DNA of 64,000 nucleotides from Opisthocomus hoazin (lineage: Eukaryota > Chordata > Aves > Opisthocomiformes > Opisthocomidae). Made by a program: the position numbers and the translations under genes. Position 1 is the first letter of the stretch. Each line of letters opens with the position of its first letter. The notes beneath the pieces were generated by a model. It made no database searches, was not told the origin of the DNA, and was given only the letters and a program-made list of their open reading frames with translations. Below are positions 56,344 to 64,000 of the stretch, piece after piece. The DNA lies in contig NC_134440.1 in assembly GCF_030867145.1 (NCBI RefSeq), positions 868,001 to 932,000 of the forward strand, read 5' to 3'.

Positions 56344-59300
56344 ATGAGCGATGCCCCGACGCCCTGGGACAACGCGACGGCGAGCACGGCGGTGAGGGGG
56401 CCGCGCCGGGGGTCCCGGGGGGGGGGGGGGGATGCCGTGGGGCTGGGGGCCGCGCCGGGGGTCCCGGGGGGGGGATGCCGTGGGGCTGGGGGTGGGGGCC
56501 ACCCCTCGGTGCCCTGCGCAGCCCCCCCGGGGTGCTGGGGGTCCAGCGGGGCCGGGGTGCTGCCGGGGGGTGCGAGCACGGCCCCCCACGCGTGGGTAGG
56601 GCTGGGGTCCCAGCGCGGGGGCCGCTGTCTCTGCCCCCCCCTCCCCCCCCCGCACCCCCCCGCCGTTGCCGTGGTGCGGGTGGCTCCCGCAGCAGGCCCG
56701 GGGGCGGCCGGGGAGCAGCGCTGGACGCGGGGGGGGGGGCCCGGGGGGGCTGCACGGCTGCGGGGGGGCTGGGTCAGGGACTGGGTCAGGGGCTGGGGCT
56801 GGGTCCCCCCCCCGGCTCAGCCCCCCCCCGGCTCAGCCCCCCGCCCCGCGCAGGCACCCGGCGAGGGGCCCCCCCCGGGATGGCTACGTCCTGCTCCTGG
56901 CCCTGCTCTCCCTCTTCATCGGGGGCACCCTGGTCCTGCTCGCCGGCACCCTGATCCTCTGCCGCCGGTGCTGCCAGGCCGGCCGCCGGCGCTCCAGGTG
57001 GGCACGGGGTGCCTTGGGGGGGGCTGGGGGGGGGGCACGGGGCACCACTGACCGCCCTCCCCCCGCAGAGCCAGCGATGACCCCGAGAAAACCAACACCA
57101 CGTACCTGGACGACTCGCAGCCAGCCCAGGGTGAGCGCCATGGGGGCTGCCCCCCTGCCAGGACCCCCGCCGGGACCCCCAGCTGCACCCCCAGCTCCCG
57201 GGGGGGAAGGCAGCTCCTGGGCCCTCCCCTCCCCCGGCTTCAGCCCCCAGCCCTGGGGCAGCGATGGCCGAGCCCCCCCTGCACCCCCTGCCATCCACCC
57301 CGGCGGTGCCTGGCTCCGAGCGGGAGCGGGGCTGGCGTCGAGGCCCCGGGTGCAGCGAGTTTGCCAGGGCTCAGCGTTGAAGCTGGCACGCACCGCGGGG
57401 GGGGGACGACTGCTGACCCCCCCCCCCCCCTTCTCCACAGACATCACCATCAAAGTGGAGGACCCCGACTGCCTGTCGTCCTCCAGCTACCGGGATGCGG
57501 AGAGCGAGCGGTTCCTGTCCTCCAGCTCCTCCGCCGCCCGCCGCGTCTCCTTCAACGAGGCCGCGCTCTTCGAGCAGAGCAAGAAGACCCAGGAGAAGGG
57601 GAGGAGGTGACGCTCCGGGCCGGGGGGGGGCCGGGGGGGCCGGAGCTGCTCCCCCTAACCCGGCGTGCCCGGCAGGTACACGCTGACGGAGGGGGACTTC
57701 CACCACCTGAAGAACGCCCGCCTGACCCACCTGCACCTCCCGCCGCCCGCCCTCAAGATCGTCACCATCCACGAGTGCGAGTCCAGCGAGAACAGCCTGG
57801 CCATGACCCCCCGCCTGCCCCCGCCCAAGCCCGGCCTCGCCATCTTCCAGGTGAGCCCCCAGCACCCGGGGGGACGGCAGGGACTGGGGGACAGGGGGGC
57901 CCTGCAGCACCCCAGGGGGGGACGAGGGGTCCTGCAGCACCCCGGGGAGGCACCGCTGGACCGGGGCTGGGGGTCTCGGGGCACTGCTAGATGCGGGGAT
58001 GGGCGTTCCCGGGGCGTGGGGGTCCCCAACCCTCGTGAAAGCCCCCTGAGCGCGCTCTGCCCTGCAGCCCCCCGCGGGGGCCCTGCCCCGGCCGGCGCTC
58101 CCCAGCCACGCCGTCTGCCCCAGCTCGGCCCTGCCCGGGGACACCTTCAACTCCTCCGCCGACACCAGCTTCGCCGCGGGGAGCCCCTCCGCCTCCTCCG
58201 ACTCCGGCGAGGGCCCCTCGGTGAGTGCCGGGGCGGGGGGCAGCGGAAGGGGGGCTCCAGCCCGATCTCCCGCTCCCCCAGTGCAGGGATGGCCCCGCAC
58301 CCCGGGGGGGCTGCCCGTGCCCCCCGCCCCGTGCAGGGCTCGGGGGGGGGGATGGGGGCACCCAGCTAGAAACGGGCTCTGCCCCCCGCCCCGTCCCCTG
58401 CCCCCGGGGACATTCATGCATCTGCTGCAGCCGCGTGTGGCGGGAGCCGGACAAAGCAGTGGAGCTGGGGCTGGGGGGGTCATGCCTGGGGCCGAGCGGG
58501 CACTCACGGCCCCCCCGTCCCCCCCAGTTCGCAGCAGCGCCCAGGAGCGGGAGGGCGGCTGGGGCGGGCGGTGCCGGGCCTGGGGACCCCCCCCCGGCCC
58601 CCACGCAGGGCCCGGTGCTGCAGTTCCTGACCCGGCTGCGCCGGCACGCCAGCCTGGACGGGGCCAGCCCCTACTTCAGGATCAAGAAGTGGAAGCTGGA
58701 GAGCACCCAGCGGGCGTCCAGCCTGGACACGCGAGGTGGGGGCCGCCGCAGGGCTGCGCGGCGTGGGTGGGCACATGTGGGTGGGGGTCTCGCCGCGTCC
58801 CGTGGGCTGGTGGTCCCCCAGCCCTGCCCTGTGGCCCCCCCAGGGTCCCCCAAGCGGCGGCAGTTCCAGCGGCAGCGAGCGGCCAGCGAGAGCATGGACC
58901 AGGAGGACCGGGACCCTCACCAGACCGACATCATCCAGTACATCGCCCGCACGGACGACGTGGCCTTCCACCCCGCCGGCGGCCCCCTCCTGCCCCCCCC
59001 CGCCAGCCCCCCCCCCTCTCTCGGCAGGTATTTTTCAGTAGATAGCGGGGACAGGGTGGGCACCGGGAAGGCACCGAGGGACCCCACGCTGCCCCGGGCA
59101 TGGGAGCTCCCGCCTTCCCGTGGCTGTGCTGGGGCGAGGGGGTCTGGGGGGAGCCGGTGACGGTGGGTCGGGGCACGGGCAGGGCGGTGGGGACAGCGCG
59201 GGGGGAGCGGGTGGCACCGCGGCAGCCGCTGCAAAGCCCCCGGGGCCGGGCTGGCGCTCCCCCTGCTGGCCGGGCGCGTCCCCGTCCCGCCGTGACCCCC

Positions 59301-60495
59301 GCGCGGTGCCCGCAGGGTAGAGCCGGGCGAGGGGGGCGCGGGCAGCCCCGGCGAGGCCGGCGTGGCGGAGCAGCCCAGCGCCTACCGCGACATCTGGAGC
59401 CTGCGCGCCTCGCTGGAGCTCTGCGCCTCCGAGCGCAGCAACGACCAGGACTCGGTGCGCAGCGACGGCGGTGACAGCGGCTCCTCGGCCGGCGGCGCGC
59501 CCCTCTGCCCCTCCTCCTCCCTGGACGAGGCCGAAGGCCCCGAGGAGAAGCTCTGGGGTCGGCCCAAGGCGGAGGAGTCGGAGCCCGGCACGCGCAAGCT
59601 GCTGCAGATGGACAGCGGCTACGCCTCCATCGAGGCGCCCAGCCGGGGGGGCGAGGAGGGGCCCCCCCAGGACCAGACGGCCTCTGAGAAGCGCATTTGC
59701 TTCACCAGCGCCGGGCGGAAAGGCACCATCTTTGAGAGCTTCGAGGGCCGGGAGCCGGAGGAGGAAGAGGAGGAAGAGGAGGAGGAGGAGGAGGAGGAGG
59801 AGGGGAGCACGGCCCAGGGTGCAGCAGGGGGGGGACCCCCCCGTCCCCACAGCCCCCTGGCCTGGTCCCCGTACGGGCAGATGTTCCCGGGGCGCGACGC
59901 GCTGCCCCGGCGGGACTACAGCATCGACGAGAAGACGGACGCCCTGTTCAACGCCTTCGTGCGCCACGACCCCCAGTTCGACGAGTCGCCGCTGCGGGGG
60001 AAGCACCGCTCCCGCGCCCACCTGCGCAAGCAGTGGCAGCACGCCAAGCAGTACAGCGACCCGGGCGTGCGCTACCCCGCGCTGGAGCGGCACCGCACGC
60101 CCCTGCGCCGCGGCGACAGCGCCAACTCGCCCTTGGACGCCCGCTTCCACGGCCCCCTGCCCCGCATCGTCAGCGCCGGCGACGAGGAGGCGGCCGAGGC
60201 GGCCGATGGGGTCCCTGCCGCCCCGGCGCTGCCCGACCCCGAGATCCAGGTGATCGTGGAGGAGCCCGGGGAAGCGGCCCCCGAGGCCAGGGTGGGCTTC
60301 GAGCCCCCCGGGGATGCCACCTGCCCCGGCCCTGGCAGGTGCCTGGCGCTGGGCTCCGGCTCGGAGCTGCTGGACAAGATCGCCGGCGGCCTCGAGGAGC
60401 GGCTCTATGGGCACCTGCGGCAGGCGGGCGAGCCCCCCGAGCGCGCGGTGGCCGTGGCGGCCAGCGATGCCCCCCCCGACCACAGCCCGGTGTAG
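56344..60495 (+). CDS. CBARP: Voltage-gated calcium channel beta-anchoring and regulatory protein
   Basis: Nine coding exons at 56344-56391, 56837-56997, 57069-57130, 57441-57606, 57676-57850, 58068-58220, 58528-58735, 58844-59027 and 59316-60495 give 778 residues; human is about 705. The N-terminus has the conserved WDNAT sequon. One membrane segment (residues about 33-58, GYVLLLALLSLFIGGTLVLL onward) is followed by CRRCC. Family blocks follow: RRVSFNEAALFEQSKKTQ, YTLTEGDFHHLKNARLTHL, VLQFLTRLRRHASLDGASPY, RDYSIDEKTDALF and the end PDHSPV. The protein binds the channel beta subunit and lowers calcium current and exocytosis in neurons and endocrine cells. A run of 15 glutamates lies at 59758-59802. 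Two further AG acceptors lie near the second exon, but only 56837 keeps the membrane frame. Confidence 0.96.
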
Positions 60496-61430
60496 GCCCA
60501 GCGCGGGGGGCAGCGACCCCAGCGCGGGGGTTCGGGGCTCCGTCCCCTCCTGCCGCCAGCGCGGGGCCGGCCGGTGCCCGGGGTGCCGTGGGCAGGGTGG
60601 CCCCAGCACGGGGAGGCCAGGAGGGCGCGTGGGGGCCCCTGGCTGAGTCCCCCCCACCGTGGGGGTCCGGCAGCGTGGGGTGGCCGAGCCCCCTCACTCC
60701 CGGGAGCGAGGTGCCAGGTGGCGGCAGAGGGCCCGGGCCAGGGGTGCCCGGGGGGATCGGGGCACAGAGGCGGAGGGGAGCGTTGGCGGGGGGGGGGGGG
60801 TCAGCGCTGAGGGACGTGGCTGACAAACCCCCCCGGCCCGACCCCGCGGCAGAGCTGCGTCGCGCGTTCCGCTCTCCCCGGGTGTTCACAAGCAATAATG
60901 GCTCCGGTCCGGCCGGGGCAGGGGGGCAGTGAGCTGGGGAGGGGGCAGTTATCTGGGGAGGGGGCAGCCGCCTCCTGGTGCCTGCGACCCCCCCAGCTCT
61001 GCGGGGAGCCCGGGGTCGCCCTGCGAGCAGGGGTCGGGGGCTGCCATGCTGGGGTGGGAGGATGCTCGAGGGGCTCAGATGAGCCATGGCCCCCGTAGCA
61101 GGGTCCGGGGGGGGCTGCAAAGGCACGACCGGCCCCAGGACCCCCCCCGCAAACCCTCCCGATGGGGTGGGGGCTGCCCAGTGCCTGCCCCCGGGCATTG
61201 GGGGGGCGAGAGCAGAGCACGGGGCTGGGCCAGCTCGTGCCGTGGGTGACCCCCAAGTGGTCCCCCCACCCTGCAGCCCACCATCTGGGGGGGTCACCGG
61301 TTGATCTTGCAGAGGTGGACGCTGCTGCTCCGGGGGGGCACTGGCTCTGTGTTGGGGTTTTAGTTGTGTTTCGAAGGATGGGTGAAAAAAGGGGACAAAA
61401 AAAAAAAAAAAAAAGATCCTAAGACGTCTT
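60496..61430 (+). other. CBARP: CBARP 3' UTR (end uncertain)
   Basis: Noncoding sequence after the TAG. No plus-strand AATAAA is present before the convergent STK11 end. An 18-base A-run near 61398-61416 is internal DNA. The UTR may extend further and overlap STK11. Confidence 0.45.
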
Positions 61431-61814
61431 ACGTGGGCGACTCGGCAGAGGGGCGGGCGGGGGGCAGGCAGGGCCCAGCCGGGGGTCCCCGTGCCCCCCA
61501 CCCCCCAATTGCATGCGCGTACCGAGGCCGGGTCGCCCCCTCCCCTGCCAGGCTCCGGCCGAAGCAACCTGGCGCCGGGGTTTTTAAATCTATAAACAAC
61601 GAGAAAAAACCCAACTGTGACTCCTCTGCGCCTGCTTCTTCCCTCCCGCCCCGGGACCGCGGCCCCCCCCGTCCCGTCCTGTCCCCCCCGATCGCCCCGC
61701 GGCCGCTCCCGGAGCAGCAGGGCTTGCCGGGGGTCCGCAGCCCCCGGGACAGGGGCTACGAGAGCCGGCCCCGCGCCCCCCGCCCCGCTCGCTGCACCAG
61801 GAAGGACACGAAAC

Positions 61815-62160
61815 CCACCGCGCTGTTTGCACTTTATTTTTTTTTCTTTAAAAAAAAAAAGAAAAGAAAAGAAAAAAGACGACGAACGCCCCCTTCCCTT
61901 TTCCGAGCCCTTTTACAGCATGCAGGTTTATAGAGTTTCGCTTTGTCGTAATACCTGGTTTTTTTCCTCATCTGGTTTATTTAAACACATCACGATGTGT
62001 AGGAATCTCTAAATATACCGCAAATATAAACAAAACAAAAAAAAAAAAAGAGGAAAATATATAATATATAACAGTAGTCTAAAACATAAAGTGCACGGCA
62101 ATGGCTTTGCACGACTTCTACAGCGCCCGGGCCGGGGCTCCCGCCGCCCCCCGGCCCCGC
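61815..62160 (-). other. STK11: Probable STK11 3' UTR end, AT-rich
   Basis: A sharply AT-rich block carries two minus-strand AATAAA signals, at 61981-61976 and 61838-61833, and none on the plus strand. That fits the end of a minus-strand gene, and STK11 is the gene upstream. It would lie in a noncoding last exon. A conserved CBARP end on the plus strand is the alternative. Confidence 0.5.
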
Positions 62161-63372
62161 TCAGCCCCCCCCTCCCCATCGCAAAATTAAAACCCGAATC
62201 AGTGTCTTGATTGGCAAAGAGTGACTGGGGGCAGGGGCAGCATCTCCGCGGCGGCCGTCACCGCGTCCCCGGCGGCGAGCGGGGTCCGGCCGCCAGCTCC
62301 CGGGTCCCGGCGCTGCCCGGAGCGGGGGTCGCGGGGGTCGGCTCCTGGGGTGCGGGTGGGATCGCAAGCACGGGGCGCTCCCGGGAGAGAGGCAGAGCCG
62401 GGGCGAGGACGGGGGCCGCTGTTTGCGGGAGACGAGAGAAGGGAGTCAGGGAGGGCAGGGTGGGTGCCACACCGGGGGCGCAAGCCCCTGCGCAGCCCCC
62501 GGCCCCCGCCGCGGCCACGGGGAGGTCGCACCCCGCTCCCACCCTCCCTGCCCCGGAGCGGGAGGGCCGGGGTCCCGCTCCGTCCCGGGGAGGGGGGGCT
62601 TGCGCAGCCACCGAGCAGGCGATTTCCCACCCGGGGGTCCCTCGCAGGAGGGGAGCAGGGGCAGCCCCCAGGGACCTTCCCCATCGCGGTCCCGCGGACC
62701 CCCGCGCCGACACCCCGAGCCCCCAGCAGCCCCCCGCTCCCCGCCGTGGCTCCCAGATGGGAGCTGGCACCGAGCGGGGCCGGCGGCTGCGGGGGGAGGA
62801 AGGCGCTGTCATTCCCGGCCTCCTTCGCCCCAGAAGCTGGGGGTGCTCCAGGCCGGCAGCGCAGCGCGAGCCCCCCCGGCGCGGGGACGAGCCGAGGCCG
62901 GGGGCGGCCGAGCAGCGAGCGTGAGTCACTGCTGGCTCACTGCTGAATGGGGGGGAAGCAGGGGGGGCACCGAGCTTCCCCCCGGAGAGGAAGGGGCTCG
63001 GGCACGGTGGTGGTCCGGCCATGGGTGACATGGCCACATCCCGGGGTGGGGGACAGCGCTGGGAGCCCCCCCGGTGCTCAGCCCCCCGGTGCAGGCCCCC
63101 CCAGCTGGGAGCAGGGCAGGGGAGCAAGCAGGGGGCTGCGGTGCCGGGGGGGGGCTGTCCCAACAGGCAGCAGGGAGCACTGGGGGGGTCCCCACCGGGC
63201 TCCGCACCCCCCAACCATCACAGAGGGGGCTCTGGGGGCCAGGGCCAGGCGCAGAGGGATGCTGAGCCCACTCCCCTCCGCCCACCCAGGACTGCAGAAC
63301 GCCCTTCCCAGCTCCCCCCCGCTGCCCGGGGCGGGGGCAGGCTCCGATGCCCCCCCGGCAGCGACCGGGCTG
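62161..63372 (-). other. STK11: STK11 noncoding 3' region, unresolved
   Basis: GC-rich DNA between the AT-rich end and the minisatellite. It probably includes the acceptor for a noncoding last exon, but I could not choose one. An AP-1 motif, TGAGTCA, lies at 62922-62928. Confidence 0.35.
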
Positions 63373-63845
63373 TCAGTACCTGTGCGGGTGGGGGGCTGCA
63401 GTACCTGTGTGGGCGGGGGGCTGCGGTACCTGTGCGGGCAGGGGGCTGCGGTACCTTGGGGGGGGGCTGCGGTACCCATGCAGGTGGGGGGCTGCGGTAC
63501 CCGTGCAGGGGGGCTGCGGTACCCGTGTGTGGGGGGCTGCGGTACCCATGCGGGGGGGGCTGCGGTACCTGGGGGGAGGGGGTGGGGGGCTGCGGTACCC
63601 GTGTGGGGGGGCTGCGGTACCCGTGCAGGTGGGGGGCTGCGGTACCTGGAGGGGGGGGTGGGGGGGCTGCGGTACCTGGGGGAGGGGGTGGGGGGGGCTG
63701 CGGTACCTGTGCGGGTGGGGGGCTGCGGTACCTGGGGGAGGGGGTGGGGGGGCTGCGGTACCTGTGGGGGGGGGCTGCAGTACCCGTGCAGGGGGGGGCT
63801 GCGGTACCTGGGGGAGGGGGTGGGGGGGCTGCGGTACCTGTGCGG
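63373..63845. repeat. About 25-bp minisatellite with splice-like units beside STK11
   Basis: About 19 copies of GGGGGGCTGCGGTACC followed by TGTGCGGGTG, CGTGCAGGTG, CATGCGG or TGGGGGAGGGGGT. Spacing is 21-30 bases. On the minus strand many units read CACAGGTACCGCAG or CCCAGGTACCGCAG. Confidence 0.93.
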
Positions 63846-63857
63846 GCGGGGGGCTCC

Positions 63858-64000
63858 TCACTGCTGCTTGCAGGTGGAGAGCTTGCGGATCTTGCTGCTG
63901 GCCGAGCAGGCCTTGCGGGAGGGGTTGGACGAGGCGCTCGCCCGCCGCTCCCCCCTGGCCCTGGCGCCCAGCTGCCCGCTCTCGGTCCCGTTCATGCAGA
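63858..64000 (-). CDS. STK11: Serine/threonine kinase STK11 (LKB1), C-terminal end only
   Basis: The last coding exon runs off the window edge. Its 46 or so residues end [19 protein letters not shown], with the stop at 63860-63858. CKQQ is the farnesylation box. RKLS holds the serine matching the site phosphorylated by PKA and RSK in mammals (Ser428 in human). The stretch [19 protein letters not shown] corresponds to the variable linker before it. The kinase domain lies outside the window. LKB1 is the master kinase for AMPK and related kinases, working with STRAD and MO25. After the TGA, GAGGAGCCCCC leads to a CACAG|GTACCG donor at about 63836, so the 3' UTR is probably split by an intron, as I recall for mammals. 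Confidence 0.95.
   Translation of the reverse strand, partial: CMNGTESGQLGARARGERRASASSNPSRKACSASSKIRKLSTCKQQ

Overview
The window is GC-rich vertebrate nuclear DNA, almost certainly from a bird and from a gene-dense microchromosome. It has compact, intron-containing host genes, CpG-island promoters, many G/C-rich minisatellites, a CR1 LINE fragment and a 200-base assembly gap. Five protein-coding genes are recognised by their translated exons: CIRBP (-), MIDN (-), ATP5F1D (-), CBARP (+) and the last coding exon of STK11 (-). As I recall it, this is the order and relative orientation of the human 19p13.3 block STK11-CBARP-ATP5F1D-MIDN-CIRBP, read in reverse.

Layout. 1-3.8 kb: CIRBP, with 3' UTR, six coding exons, a noncoding first exon and a TATA/CCAAT promoter. 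3.8-25 kb: a long intergenic stretch with no recognisable gene. It holds seven tandem-repeat arrays or repeat-rich blocks, AT-rich islands, an RFX-type site, a MEF2 site, a 94-bp near-perfect palindrome and a compact SRF/E2F/CRE cluster. 25-37.4 kb: MIDN, seven coding exons, with a gapped minisatellite in its last intron and CRE/AP-1 motifs in a 5-kb intron. 37.4-52.2 kb: a second gene-poor stretch with paired kappa-B motifs, a perfect 37-bp inverted repeat, CR1 and a MEF2/E-box block. 52.2-54.1 kb: ATP5F1D, four coding exons, divergent from CBARP (54.5-60.5 kb) across a short CpG-island promoter with two opposed ACTACAACTCCCA motifs. 60.5-63.9 kb: the tail-to-tail end of CBARP and STK11. Here a minisatellite starts at the splice donor just past the STK11 stop codon.

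Exon boundaries were read by hand from GT/AG consensus and frame. The coding sums are multiples of three: CIRBP 172 aa, MIDN 487 aa, ATP5F1D 164 aa, CBARP 778 aa. The genes are independent host genes: a cold-induced RNA-binding protein, the midnolin proteasome adaptor, the delta subunit of mitochondrial ATP synthase, a calcium-channel regulator and the LKB1 kinase. The most unusual content is noncoding: the two long hairpin palindromes, the activity-type regulatory cluster downstream of MIDN, and the array that multiplies a splice-donor-like sequence. Transcription-factor motif calls are matches by eye and are not evidence of binding.
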